In this document: in pieces, positions 27,601 through 35,600 of the stretch | How the letters are laid out: the number at the start of each line of letters is the position of its first letter | How positions within the stretch are numbered: the first letter of the stretch is position 1 | NCBI GenBank assembly: GCA_044221315.1 | Contig: JBGAPK010000003.1 | Span: forward strand, 124,001 to 188,000 | Origin: JAFEBO01 sp044221315 | GTDB taxonomy: Bacteria; Planctomycetota; Phycisphaerae; Phycisphaerales; UBA1924 | Direction: 5' to 3' | DNA: 64,000 nt | Notes under the pieces: generated by a model | Seen by the model: the letters and a program-made list of their open reading frames with translations, nothing else | What the model was told of the DNA's origin: nothing | The model's database searches: none | Made by a program: the position numbers and the translations under genes

Positions 27601-28103
27601 GCGGCGCTTCCGGCCAGCCATGGTCGATGGAGTTCACCCCCGATTCCGCCAGGCTCCTGCTCACCAGTTGGAACAAGCGCGCCGAACTCTGGGACGTGCA
27701 CTCGGGTCAGTGCATGCAGGTGTTCGAAGGCCACGGCGGCCTCGTCACCGACGTCGCCGTCCGCATCCGCGAGCCCATGATCTTCGCCACCACCAGCACC
27801 GACGGCACACTCAAGCTCTGGGACATGACACACACCAACGAGCCCTGCATGCTCACCATCGATCGCTTCCAGAACTGGGAGGTCAACAGCCTGCAATGGA
27901 GCCCAAACGGCCGCAAGTTGCTCGTTGGTGATTCCGTCGGCAACGTCCAGATCTGGAACATGCGCTACTTCAACCGCCACATGGGCGGCAACATGCAGTA
28001 CCAGCTCGACCGCCACAAGAAGTCGCTCCCGGCAGACGCACCCTACAGCGAGATTTTCGAGGAAATGAAAATCCTCAACGACCGGTCGCGCACCGGCGCC
28101 TAG
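24657..28103 (+). CDS. Membrane Ser/Thr protein kinase with WD40 propeller
   Basis: This 1148-residue protein starts at a TTG three bases after the sigma factor stop. Residues 1-80 form an acidic helical region, and the kinase domain spans about 92-365: glycine loop LGSGGMGVVY (99-107), Lys121, HRDLKPAN (221-228), DFGVA (241-245), and a TLPYMSPEQ activation segment. One transmembrane helix lies at about 394-417, then a coiled-coil-like stretch (EALVALKQAEIQRKRADE). Repeated WD40 blades follow from about 515 to 1110, with motifs such as GHSGAIGVLAFTPDAS and VWSTES. The propeller lies outside the membrane and probably binds a ligand or partner. The paired sigma factor may be its target (inference). 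Confidence 0.93.
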   Translation: MSTTPSQRVEELFLRAIELSTQERVAFLDHACEGDAALRKELDSLLGYHSGGPGGFLDSKDAPGRGLLTQIGASALSEAEPLLPTDKKVGNFKVLGVLGSGGMGVVYVAQQDRPKRTVALKVMRRVLADPNSASAQRILRRFEHEAELLGRLHHPGIAQIFEAGTYEASGVTHPYIAMELVKGDPLLVYAQKHNLGTREKLVLVERICEAVQHAHRNGVIHRDLKPANILVDESGRPKILDFGVARTTNTDLQLTSEHTAVGSLIGTLPYMSPEQVSGDPAAVDTRSDVYAVGVILYELLAGKLPYELASRSLPEAARIIRDEEPTKLSTIDRYFRGDVEMIVLKALAKDRTRRYQSASDLGDDIARYLSGQAISARRDSAMYVLRKQLKRYRGIVSTVAFFMLIVVCLGVFAAIQAFRASRLAATEILAKNEALVALKQAEIQRKRADETSASLELQLARANVERGRLLGIAGNLLAAEDLIWPAHFRDPNSRHTFFALWELYMHEPCLATQHAHDKTIWGMSASRDGTVAVTGADGDSVFKVWNTSTRKVICEVPAPSKPCRALALNASGTRLAAGFDDGDVVLFDLADGSVVTNAKLTNQNVRGLEFSPNGSVLLAGLGDGRLLDLDPATLSVRSTIAKTASYIGRVTWSDDGKLFAVAHNDSTVDLWTWQPDAGPSQIRTYKGHSGAIGVLAFTPDASALGTGGSDRTVRVWSTESSECLAVLDAPNGTVRSIVFTPDGQRLVAGGWWTMNVWDWRKETKLRSFSCPETCSGAALVADGIELWGTVGDSIRIWDFAPNPGVEMLPGHTGRSVAAWSPDSRYIATGDAAGKVRIFDGESFRLLRMLSGSTGRIRALAFDAKSRYLVVAGEEPRARVYDLSSSNPEPAIVLEGAHALSPRSIDFMPDNSMLVLPYRDDCHRILSFPDCVELRRIPTTGQTEALSARFSPDGKILATNDRDQALRLWRVPSFELIGSMRPGGASGQPWSMEFTPDSARLLLTSWNKRAELWDVHSGQCMQVFEGHGGLVTDVAVRIREPMIFATTSTDGTLKLWDMTHTNEPCMLTIDRFQNWEVNSLQWSPNGRKLLVGDSVGNVQIWNMRYFNRHMGGNMQYQLDRHKKSLPADAPYSEIFEEMKILNDRSRTGA

Positions 28104-28356
28104 CGATCATCGCCTCCGCCGCTCTCCTCAACTGAACCGGGCCCAAAGCGCCGCCAAGTCCGCGATTAACTCGCCGCCAAACCCTTGAACGAGCCGGCCC
28201 GGTTCCGCCACCGGCGAACCTCCGAGCCGATCCTCGCAAGAATTCGCATAAGTTCCTTCTTTTCAACGCGTTACACCGCGCCGCGTTCACGTCTTCCGCA
28301 GCCTGCCCCGCTCCTTTCCGCTTCTACATGCGAAGAACTTGTTCGGAGAATCAACC

Positions 28357-28845
28357 ATGTCCTTCAATGCAGTCTTTTCGCGTCGCCAGGCACTCACCCG
28401 CTTTACCGCCTGCGGTGCTGCCGCCGTTCTGTGCGCCGACGCGCTCGCCGGTGCGGTCTTCCAAACGCTGGGCAATTGCGTCAGCATCACGCTGACTCCC
28501 GAGTTCTACAACGTCAAGACCGGCCGCTGGTGCTACTACATCGCCGACAGATACAACCCGGATGCTCCCCGCTTCCGTCCCTTCGGCAATCCACAACCAA
28601 ACGTCATGACCCGCGTGCTCGTGAAAGACATCCGGACCAAGCTCCCGAAGAAGGGCGCCCGCGTCGACGTCTACGCGCACAAGCCCGGTGCGCCCTGGGA
28701 TTTCAAGAAGGATTTCTACGGCGCACAGACCAGCGATTCCAGCGGCTACGCCACCTTCCACCCGTTCTACCTCGCCCCCGGCACGTGGGATCTTCGCTAC
28801 GTTTCGAACGGCGCCGTCGATGTGTTCAGGACCATCCGTGTCTGA
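28357..28845 (+). CDS. Small exported protein, paralog 1
   Basis: This ~162-residue protein has a twin-arginine-like signal (SRRQALTRFTACGAAAVLC) and a mature part containing LTPEFYNVKTGRW, YYIADRYNPD, PNVMTRVLVKDI, PKKGARVDVYAHK and DSSGYATFHPFYLAPGTW. The C-terminal half looks like a transthyretin/carboxypeptidase-regulatory beta sandwich. The next gene (29117-29695) encodes a paralog, so this is a tandem pair. ATG at 28357 follows GGAG with 8-base spacing. The pair sits between two receptor-type Ser/Thr kinases, so they could be ligands or effectors, but no function is known. Confidence 0.7.
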   Translation: MSFNAVFSRRQALTRFTACGAAAVLCADALAGAVFQTLGNCVSITLTPEFYNVKTGRWCYYIADRYNPDAPRFRPFGNPQPNVMTRVLVKDIRTKLPKKGARVDVYAHKPGAPWDFKKDFYGAQTSDSSGYATFHPFYLAPGTWDLRYVSNGAVDVFRTIRV

Positions 28846-29116
28846 TCGCACCGACTTCGCGAGCGACCGCCCGGTCGAATATCGCGCGTCGCCAAATCCT
28901 TTCGACCCCTCCCACCGCGGCGGTCCTCGCAGGAAGAAGGCGATTCAACGCCGGCTCGAACAGGCCCATGCGCGCCGGCTGCCTCATCAGCAGGTCCTTC
29001 GTAATTCACTACCTGCGCACCGGTTGGGCCGCCTGCAATTTCCGGTGCAGACCGAGCCTTCGGTTTCCGCTTCCATGATCGACACGGCAAGGACCCTGCC
29101 GGGAAAGGACTTCTCC

Positions 29117-29695
29117 ATGTTTAACAACAACGCTTCATCCGCCCGCCCCGAAAGCGACGCCCGATCCGCAGCTATGAGCCGCGGCGGCGCTCTCATGCGC
29201 GCCGGCGACCTCGATCCACCCGAACAACTGGTTTCGCGCCGGAGCGCGCTGGCACGGTTTGCCGCCGTGGGCGCCGCCGCATGCTTCGGGGCAAGCGCGT
29301 TCGGAAAAGGCCCCTTCCCATTCCTGGAGACGTGCTATGCCTACGCGCTCACTCCGGAATTTTACAACTGCAAGACCGGCAAATGGCTGTTGTACATCGC
29401 GCATCGTCCGGGCAAGATCAGCTTCGGGCCGCTCGCCTCCCCGGAGCCCAACGTCAAGACCCGCGTTCGATTGGTTCACACCGTCACCCGCCGCCCGATC
29501 CCCGGCGTGCGCTGCGACCTTGACAAACGCTCCTACAGCAACGACAAGTTCCCGTGGCACCACTACGACTCCAAGCTCAGCGACAAGGACGGGTACGCCA
29601 CGTTCGACCCGATCTACCTGTCGCCCGGAATCACCTGGCAATTCCGTTACAGCGCACCCTGCGCAGAAACGGTCTACCGGTTGGTCCGCGTCTAG
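29117..29695 (+). CDS. Small exported protein, paralog 2
   Basis: This 192-residue protein is clearly homologous to the previous gene: it shares LTPEFYNCKTGKW, YIAHRPGK, SPEPNVKTRVRLV, and DKDGYATFDPIYLSPGITW. It also has a twin-arginine-like start (VSRRSALARFAAVGAAACF) after a longer polar N-terminus. It has a Cys pair not found in the first copy (CAETVYRLVRV near the end and CDLDKRS). The ATG at 29117 follows AAAGGAC. A 271-base spacer separates the pair. Either they are duplicated effectors, or they assemble together. Confidence 0.7.
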   Translation: MFNNNASSARPESDARSAAMSRGGALMRAGDLDPPEQLVSRRSALARFAAVGAAACFGASAFGKGPFPFLETCYAYALTPEFYNCKTGKWLLYIAHRPGKISFGPLASPEPNVKTRVRLVHTVTRRPIPGVRCDLDKRSYSNDKFPWHHYDSKLSDKDGYATFDPIYLSPGITWQFRYSAPCAETVYRLVRV

Positions 29696-29813
29696 CCGCC
29701 CGGTTCGCGCCCCGGTCGAATGAAGCCGGTGTTCCGAGTATGCTCCGCGACGGCGCGGAACGTTCGAGGAATGTCGAATTCGAGCTCGCGCAGGGAAGGG
29801 TGGTCACCGATCG

Positions 29814-32063
29814 ATGGACAGTCGCTCCGCGCCGCATCATGCCGACGAAACGTCCGCCGTCCAACCCGGGCCGCCACGGGTTTCGCACTCCGAACTCAAT
29901 CGCCTCCACGCCGGCGCCGAAACGCTCGACGTCGCGACCGACCCGCGCCCGCCCTCGACTCTCCCCACGACCGAAGACCTCCCCGGCGATTCCTTCCCCG
30001 GCTACCGGGTCCTCTCGCGCCTGGGCGAGGGCGGCTTCGGCGTCGTCTACCTCGCCGAGCAGCTCGCCCCCATCCGTCGTCGCGTCGCGCTCAAGGTTCT
30101 CAAGGCCGGAATGGACTCGCGCGCTGTGCTCCAGCGCTTCGAGGCCGAGCGTCAGGCCCTCGCCCTGCTCGATCATCCCGCCATCGCCACCATCTACGAC
30201 GCCGGCACCAGCCGCGAAGGCCTCCCCTTCTTCGCGATGGAGTACATCCCAGGCATTCCCATCACCGCCCACTGCGACCTCGAGCGGATGGGGATCCGCG
30301 CGCGCCTCGACCTCTTCGCCAAGGTCTGCGACGCCGTCTACCACGCCCACACCAAGGGCATCATCCACCGCGATCTCAAGCCCGGCAACATCCTCGTCAC
30401 CGTCCAGAACGAATCCACGCCGATGCCCAAGATCATCGACTTCGGCGTCGCCAAGGTGCTACAGCCGCTCCCGGGCCTGAGCCCCGCCTACACCGAGTTC
30501 GGCGTCTGGATCGGCACCCTCGAGTACATGAGCCCCGAACAAACCGACCTCGGTGCTCAGAACATCGACGTCCGCTCCGACGTTTACAGCCTCGGCATCA
30601 TCCTCTACCAACTCCTCACCGGCGCGCTCCCCTTCGATTCCGACACGCTCCGCGCCGGCTCGCTTCCCGATATCCGCCGCATCATCCGAGAATCCGAGCC
30701 GCCCCGCCCGAGCGCCGTTCTCTCCGTCCGCCCTGATTCGGCCCAGGTCTCCGCCGAGCACCGCAAGACTCGACCGGCCGATCTCGCCCGCACGCTGCGC
30801 AACGAACTCGAATGGATCCCCCTCAAGGCCATCCGCAAGGACCGGACCGAACGCTACCAGTCCGCCTCTCACCTCGCCGAGGACATCCGCAACTATCTCG
30901 CCGGCCTCCCCCTGCAGGCCGGACCCGTCACGATCTCCTACCGAACGCGGAAGCTCGTCCGCCGGCATCGCATCGCCTTCACCACCACCGCCCTTGTGCT
31001 GCTCGCTCTTTCCGTCAGCGCCGCGATCGCGATCCGTTCGCTCATGCTCCGCGCCTCCGGCCTCGAGCAAACCCGCCAGGCCATGAGCGTGACCAACGCC
31101 ATGCTCGAACGCATCATGGGACCCGAGGCCGCCAGCGTCATCGACGTCTCCGATCTGCTCGACAAGACCGCCGAGGAACTCCGCACCCAGCGCCTGAACG
31201 ACCCCACGCTCGCCGCCGACATCGCCAGCTGGTGCGCCTCGGGCTACCGCACGCTCGACCTGCCCGACGATTCCCTCGAGATGGCCCGCCTTGCGCTCGC
31301 TTGGCGTGAGAAGGCCCTCGGCCCAGGCCACCCCGACTCCATCTCCGCACGCGCAACCGTCGGCGCATCCACCCACCTCGTCGGCGACTCCCCCGCCGCG
31401 GCACGCATACTCGAGCAGTCCGCCGCCGAGCACGAGCGTGCCTTCGGCCCCTCCGACGACCGGACTCTCGAGGTCCGCTCCAACCTCGCCGCCGTTCTTG
31501 CCAATCTCGACCGCTTCGAAGAGGCCGACGCAATTCTCCGTGACGTCATCGCCCGATCTTCCCGCACTCCGGGCGCAAAGCCCGAGCGCGCCGCACAGAC
31601 CGAACTCATCCTCGCCGGTCTTCTGATGCGCCGCGGCGAAAAGCCGGAATCAATCGCCGCCGCCCGGCACGCCACAGAAAGTCTCGAGTCGTCCCTCGGC
31701 ACCACCCACCGCTACGCGCTCCAGGCCCGCGGCGTCGAAGGCGCGCTCTACTTCCAGGCCGACGACCTCGAAGCCTCCGAGCGCACGCTTTCCGCAGTCC
31801 TCCCGCTCATGCGCCGCCTCCTCGGCGAGGAAGATCACGCGACGAAGGCCTGCGTTGTAAACCTCGGCACCACACTGACCAAACGCGCCCGCCCCGACGA
31901 GACCATCGCCCTCGTCCAACCTCTTCTCGAGCGGTGCCTCGCACGCCCCGGAAGAGTTAACCGCGGCACGGCCATGCTCGCCGAAACACTCCGCCAGGCC
32001 CTTGGAAATCGCGAACCGACACCCGAACAGCAGTCCCTGCTCGACAAGGCCGATTCGCGCTAA
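29814..32063 (+). CDS. Membrane Ser/Thr protein kinase with C-terminal TPR region
   Basis: This 749-residue kinase has a disordered N-terminus (1-60) and a kinase domain (about 65-365): GEGGFGVVY (71-79), Lys94, HRDLKPGN (185-192), DFGVAK (209-214), and GTLEYMSPEQ. It has one transmembrane helix at 388-409 (TTALVLLALSVSAAIAI) and then an extracytoplasmic helical region with TPR-like repeats (around SLEMARLALAWREKALGP and EERSEQSAAEHERAFGP-type blocks). It lacks the usual WD40 propeller of its upstream relative. No sigma factor gene is directly upstream. ATG at 29814 is used. A palindromic element starts immediately after its stop. Confidence 0.92.
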   Translation: MDSRSAPHHADETSAVQPGPPRVSHSELNRLHAGAETLDVATDPRPPSTLPTTEDLPGDSFPGYRVLSRLGEGGFGVVYLAEQLAPIRRRVALKVLKAGMDSRAVLQRFEAERQALALLDHPAIATIYDAGTSREGLPFFAMEYIPGIPITAHCDLERMGIRARLDLFAKVCDAVYHAHTKGIIHRDLKPGNILVTVQNESTPMPKIIDFGVAKVLQPLPGLSPAYTEFGVWIGTLEYMSPEQTDLGAQNIDVRSDVYSLGIILYQLLTGALPFDSDTLRAGSLPDIRRIIRESEPPRPSAVLSVRPDSAQVSAEHRKTRPADLARTLRNELEWIPLKAIRKDRTERYQSASHLAEDIRNYLAGLPLQAGPVTISYRTRKLVRRHRIAFTTTALVLLALSVSAAIAIRSLMLRASGLEQTRQAMSVTNAMLERIMGPEAASVIDVSDLLDKTAEELRTQRLNDPTLAADIASWCASGYRTLDLPDDSLEMARLALAWREKALGPGHPDSISARATVGASTHLVGDSPAAARILEQSAAEHERAFGPSDDRTLEVRSNLAAVLANLDRFEEADAILRDVIARSSRTPGAKPERAAQTELILAGLLMRRGEKPESIAAARHATESLESSLGTTHRYALQARGVEGALYFQADDLEASERTLSAVLPLMRRLLGEEDHATKACVVNLGTTLTKRARPDETIALVQPLLERCLARPGRVNRGTAMLAETLRQALGNREPTPEQQSLLDKADSR

Positions 32064-32141
32064 GAGGCTGTTTCACAAGCCCCTTCCCCGAGAGAAGGGG
32101 TTGGGGGAAGGGTTGGTATTTCGTCTCTCTGAAACAGTCTC
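32064..32141 (+). repeat. MITE-like palindromic element, copy C
   Basis: An imperfect inverted repeat GAGGCTGTTTCA / TGAAACAGTCTC (11 of 12) bounds the core CAAGCCCCTTCCCC...GAAGGGGTTGGGGGA and the segment GGTATTTCGTCT. Copy D at 57848 (reversed) shares GTTTCACAAGC, the core and TATTTCGTCT. It begins one base after the stop of the TPR kinase. Confidence 0.8.
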
Positions 32142-32368
32142 GAAGACCCCTCGCATAGCCCAATATTTCCGCAGACTCTCCGCCCCATCCACGCTTCCCA
32201 TTCAGAGTGAATGACGCATGAGCCCCCGAGGATCTCCAATCTGAAACCGACCACCGATCCGGCGTGCGAAACCTGGAGGGGAATCGCACGCCGACACTCC
32301 GATCGGCGTCCCCGCGAGTGGACGCCGATCCATTCTCAAAGTTCTGGCGGCCGCACCGCCAAGCCGCC
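32142..32368. other. Intergenic stretch, nothing assigned
   Basis: About 230 bases between the TPR kinase and the channel-like gene hold no convincing gene. A segment near 32290-32330 has a degenerate palindrome around GACACTCCGATCGGCGTCC. Nothing else is supported. Confidence 0.5.
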
Positions 32369-32740
32369 TCATGATCGCGTGCGACCCCCGGACTTCACAT
32401 CCGCTTCGTCCGCGTGAACCGAATGCAGAAGCCTGTGGGCCGAGGGGGTGAGCAGAACCGTCACCGTCGTGATGAAGACGATTCCGGAGAACATGGCGTA
32501 GCAGATGGCGAAAACCTTGCCGCCGCTCGTCGTCGGGCTGGTGCTCGGCCCCATCGCCGTCAGGATCATCGTGGCCGAATACGCCGCGTCGATCCAGTCC
32601 TGGTTGTCAATGACGTGGTACCCGACCATGCCAACTCCGAGCGAGCCCGCGATCAGCGCCGCCGCGACGACGGTGTGCCAGAGCTGACGACGCAGAAAGC
32701 GGCCCCAGGGCAAAAGCGGCTCGGACTTGTGCTCGAACAT
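32369..32740 (-). CDS. Two-TM channel-like membrane protein with unusual pore loop
   Basis: This 123-residue protein has two hydrophobic helices (TVVAAALIAGSLGVGMVGY, then FAICYAMFSGIVFITTVTVLL) separated by an amphipathic loop with the sequence ATMILTAMGPSTSP. The arrangement resembles a two-helix ion-channel pore domain, where the filter would be TVGYG, but here the position reads TAMGP, so potassium selectivity is not expected. The remaining features are a short acidic N-terminal segment and a basic/His end. Start at ATG 32740. It lies 41 bases after the hydroxyacid dehydrogenase in the same orientation. Confidence 0.7.
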   Translation of the reverse strand: MFEHKSEPLLPWGRFLRRQLWHTVVAAALIAGSLGVGMVGYHVIDNQDWIDAAYSATMILTAMGPSTSPTTSGGKVFAICYAMFSGIVFITTVTVLLTPSAHRLLHSVHADEADVKSGGRTRS

Positions 32741-32781
32741 GGCCGACAGCGTACCGCACCCACCATCGCCTGTCGCACGCA

Positions 32782-33936
32782 CTAATACCCGCTCTTGACG
32801 TCCACCACATTGAGGAGCGGCTCCCCCTTTCCAAATCTCCGGATGTTCTCCTCAATGAGCGCCCACTCCCGTTGGTCCGTCAGGTCCGCCTCCGCCGAGA
32901 CGTGCGGCGTAATCACGACCCGCGGCTCTTTCCACAACGGATGCCCGCTCGGCAAGGGTTCCGGATCGGTGACGTCGAGGCACGCCCCCGCCAAGCGCCC
33001 GCCTTTGAGTGCAGCGATCAGCGCATCGGTATCCACAATCTTCCCGCGGGCCACATTAATGAGATAGGCCCCCGGCTTCATCGCCCCGAACATCTCGGAA
33101 TTGAACAGCTTGGTCGTTTCCTTCGTCAGCGGCACGCAGATCGCCACCACGTCGGCCTCGCCAAGCATCACCTTGAGATCCTCCGGCTTGCCGACCTTCT
33201 CGACAAACGCCGGCGCCGGGGCGTCGGTCCTGCGTGTGGCGATCACCCGCATCCCGAACCCGTTCGCACGCTTGGCAACCTCCGTGCCGATCCCTCCGAT
33301 CCCGATCACCAGCATCGTCTTGCCCTGAAGCGCCATCGGCTTGTTCGCTGGCTCGGCCTGATCCCCCCACTTCCCGTCCGACTGGTTCTTGGCGTGTTCG
33401 CCCAGGTTCCTCGTGAGCGAAAGCAGCATCGCAAACGCATGATCGGCGATCGTCGGACCGTGCACGCCGCGGCTGTTGGTCATCACGATGCGGTCATTCC
33501 CCGCAATCCCCTCCATGCCGACGTACCGATCGACCCCGGCCGAGAAGCTCAGCACCCACGTAAGTTTCGACGCGTTCTTGAGGAACTCCGGCGTTAGCAG
33601 ATGCGCCGCAACACCATCCGCTTCCTGCGCATGCGCCAATGCCGACTGCCGATTCAGCCCGGCGATGATCCTGACATTCGGCGCTTCCTTCGAGAGCCGG
33701 GCCACCGTCTCGGCCGGCATCTCTCCAACCAGAAGAGTCAGCGTGACTTTCCGTGCCGCCTCCGGGTCGGCAGGCATGACGTGCGCGACACGCGAATTCC
33801 GGGTCGAACCGATCGATTCCTGAACGACCGATGCCGGCTGCGCCCCCGTCTCCGTACCAAGCGAGAAGGCGCAAAGCAACGCCGCAAGAACGGAGCTGCG
33901 CCGGCGCCGCGGGATTGTGAATCTCGTTCCGTTCAT
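32782..33936 (-). CDS. Exported D-2-hydroxyacid dehydrogenase
   Basis: This 384-residue enzyme is of the D-isomer-specific 2-hydroxyacid dehydrogenase family: NAD motif VIGIGGIGTEVAKRA, the RTDAPAPA segment after strand 2, Arg-containing VARGKIVDTDALI, DPEPLPSGHPLW and the catalytic HVSAEAD region with its His. Unusually it begins with a basic, hydrophobic signal-like segment (RRRRSSVLAALLCAFSLGTETGAQP), suggesting export with cofactor, possibly by the Tat route. Most family members are cytoplasmic. The gene is 8 bases after an upstream small membrane gene, in a minus-strand run from 35978. Confidence 0.85.
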   Translation of the reverse strand: MNGTRFTIPRRRRSSVLAALLCAFSLGTETGAQPASVVQESIGSTRNSRVAHVMPADPEAARKVTLTLLVGEMPAETVARLSKEAPNVRIIAGLNRQSALAHAQEADGVAAHLLTPEFLKNASKLTWVLSFSAGVDRYVGMEGIAGNDRIVMTNSRGVHGPTIADHAFAMLLSLTRNLGEHAKNQSDGKWGDQAEPANKPMALQGKTMLVIGIGGIGTEVAKRANGFGMRVIATRRTDAPAPAFVEKVGKPEDLKVMLGEADVVAICVPLTKETTKLFNSEMFGAMKPGAYLINVARGKIVDTDALIAALKGGRLAGACLDVTDPEPLPSGHPLWKEPRVVITPHVSAEADLTDQREWALIEENIRRFGKGEPLLNVVDVKSGY

Positions 33937-33944
33937 ATTCCTTG

Positions 33945-34226
33945 CTATCGGTTCGGCCCTCGAAGGTCCGGATCGATCTGGATCGGCTGCCAGCCCGGGA
34001 TCCCCCGCACCGACTTGATCTGGCTGTTGACCTGAAGGAAATCGACCGAACCATCGTCGTACACCCGGTACAGATAGTTGTCGCCGCCGGCCACACCGAT
34101 GATTTTTCTATCTGATCCGCCCGCCATTCCGCCCAGAACGAGCCCGACCACCGCCGCGGTTAGAACGATGGAGGCAGTCTTCCGCGCGCGACCACGCCCT
34201 TCCGGTCGGCTATTTATTGCGTTCAT
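33945..34226 (-). CDS. Small membrane-anchored hypothetical protein
   Basis: This 93-residue protein has a basic N-terminus, one hydrophobic helix (TASIVLTAAVVGLVLGGMAGG) and a hydrophilic domain with GVAGGDNYLYRVYDDGSVDFLQ. It is likely an exported or membrane-tethered protein. ATG at 34226 follows GGGAGAAG with 8-base spacing. It lies between OsmC and the hydroxyacid dehydrogenase. No family is recognised. Confidence 0.65.
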   Translation of the reverse strand: MNAINSRPEGRGRARKTASIVLTAAVVGLVLGGMAGGSDRKIIGVAGGDNYLYRVYDDGSVDFLQVNSQIKSVRGIPGWQPIQIDPDLRGPNR

Positions 34227-34246
34227 GGTTCTTCTCCCACCGCCGT

Positions 34247-34675
34247 TCAGGCGAGCTTGGCTTCCATGGTGATCTTCGCGTTCAGCACTTTGCTCACCGG
34301 GCAATTGGCCTTGGCTTCGGCCGCGAGCTGTTGGAACTTCGCACCGTCGATCCCCGGGACCTTGCCCGTCACGTCGAGGTGGACCGCCGTGATTTGCCAA
34401 CCGCCTCCCACCTGGTCCATCGTGAGCGTCGCATTGGTCGCCAGGCTCGTCGGCACCGCGCCGGCGTTGGTCAGCATGAGCGAAAAGGCCATGGTGAAGC
34501 AGCCAGCGTGGGCCGCGGCGATCAGCTCCTCCGGGTTTGTACCCGCGCCGCTCTCGAACCTTGACGAGAACGAGTACGGTGTGTTCTTGAGCGCGCCGCC
34601 CGGGGCCGAGAGAGACCCCTTGCCTTCCTTGATCGAACCGTTCCACTGCGCCTGCGCTGTCCGCTTGATTGCCAT
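34247..34675 (-). CDS. OsmC/Ohr-type peroxiredoxin
   Basis: This 142-residue thiol peroxidase detoxifies organic hydroperoxides. Both catalytic Cys are present: one in AAHAGCFTMAFS and one in KANCPVSKVL. The family N-terminus with TNPEELIAAAH is clear. ATG at 34675 follows AAGGAG by 7 bases; the frame extends upstream by seven residues but without a better site. It is in the same minus-strand run as the ABC ATPase, the 93-aa protein and the hydroxyacid dehydrogenase. OsmC may protect against oxidative stress together with those genes. Confidence 0.95.
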   Translation of the reverse strand: MAIKRTAQAQWNGSIKEGKGSLSAPGGALKNTPYSFSSRFESGAGTNPEELIAAAHAGCFTMAFSLMLTNAGAVPTSLATNATLTMDQVGGGWQITAVHLDVTGKVPGIDGAKFQQLAAEAKANCPVSKVLNAKITMEAKLA

Positions 34676-34716
34676 CGTGATTCTCCTTATTTCCACCAGT
34701 CTACATCCGGCCCGTC

Positions 34717-35556
34717 TTACGTGTGAACGCGCTCGTGAAGCAGCGGCATTTGTCGTATGTACGGCCCGATCAGGGGGTCGTCCGATTCGATGAACGCGTC
34801 GAACGGGCCATCGAACGAGATTTTTCCATCGTGCATCATCACCACGCGGGGCTCGAGCGACCGCAGCAGTTCCGTGTCGTGAGTCACGATTACCGACGTC
34901 CGCGCCAATCCGACCGACGTCGGCGATTCGTGGGTCTGCCGGATCAGGTGGTGGATCTGCGACGAGGATTCAGGATCCAGCCCCGACGTTGGTTCGTCGT
35001 ACAGCACAAGCACCGGCTCCATGACGAGCGCCCGTGCGATCGCCACCCGCTTGGCCATGCCACCCGACAGGTCTTCGCGCCTGCGTTCGAGGATCTGGTC
35101 GGGATCGAGGCCGACATCGGCCAGCGCCCGGCGTGCCTTCGGCAGGATCTCCTCGTCGCTCATCCGCTTGATCTCGCGGGGCCAGAGCGCGAGGTTGTAG
35201 AAGACCGTTCCGCTCAGAAGCGCGTTCCGCTGGAAGACCACGGCCCAGTGGATGCGGATGTCGTCCATCTGATCGTCGGTCAGCGTCGCGAGATCGCGAA
35301 GGGGCGAACCCTCGATCTCATGATCCGCGAGCAGCACCCGACCGTGGTCGGGGCTGAGGTGCCCGGTGATGTGCTTGAGCAGCACCGTCTTGCCGCAGCC
35401 CGAATGCCCGACGATCGCGATCATCTCACCGCGCCGCACGTCCAGATCGACGCCGCGCAGCACCCGCTGGTCGCCGAACGACTTGTGCAGGTCCTCGATG
35501 AGAATCTCCGGGCTGCCGGTCTTCGTCGCTGCGGCGGTCACGTGCATCGCCGTCAT
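34717..35556 (-). CDS. ABC transporter ATPase, MlaF-like
   Basis: This 279-residue ATP-binding subunit has Walker A (GHSGCGKTVLL), Q-loop (VVFQRNALLSG), signature (LSGGMAKRVAIARAL), Walker B (VLVLYDEPTSGLD) and the switch His (VIVTHD). The closest type by memory is MlaF, which works in lipid trafficking with MlaE and an MCE-domain protein, but those partners are not in the window. The start is uncertain: the ATG at 35556 lacks a near Shine-Dalgarno site and an upstream ATG at 35574 is possible. The frame stays open far upstream through unrelated sequence, which is not coding. Confidence 0.85.
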   Translation of the reverse strand: MTAMHVTAAATKTGSPEILIEDLHKSFGDQRVLRGVDLDVRRGEMIAIVGHSGCGKTVLLKHITGHLSPDHGRVLLADHEIEGSPLRDLATLTDDQMDDIRIHWAVVFQRNALLSGTVFYNLALWPREIKRMSDEEILPKARRALADVGLDPDQILERRREDLSGGMAKRVAIARALVMEPVLVLYDEPTSGLDPESSSQIHHLIRQTHESPTSVGLARTSVIVTHDTELLRSLEPRVVMMHDGKISFDGPFDAFIESDDPLIGPYIRQMPLLHERVHT

Positions 35557-35600
35557 GCTAGCGCGCGGCGGCATTCGCCCGCGTTCAACCTCCGCTGCTA

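Noticed and set aside
29814..32063. A sigma factor gene upstream of the TPR kinase, as for the WD40 kinase
   Set aside because: The 118 bases between the exported protein and this kinase hold no such gene.
33015..33045. DnaA box (GTATCCACA) as origin evidence
   Set aside because: A single near-match inside a gene, with another at about 2303, is expected by chance and not a cluster.
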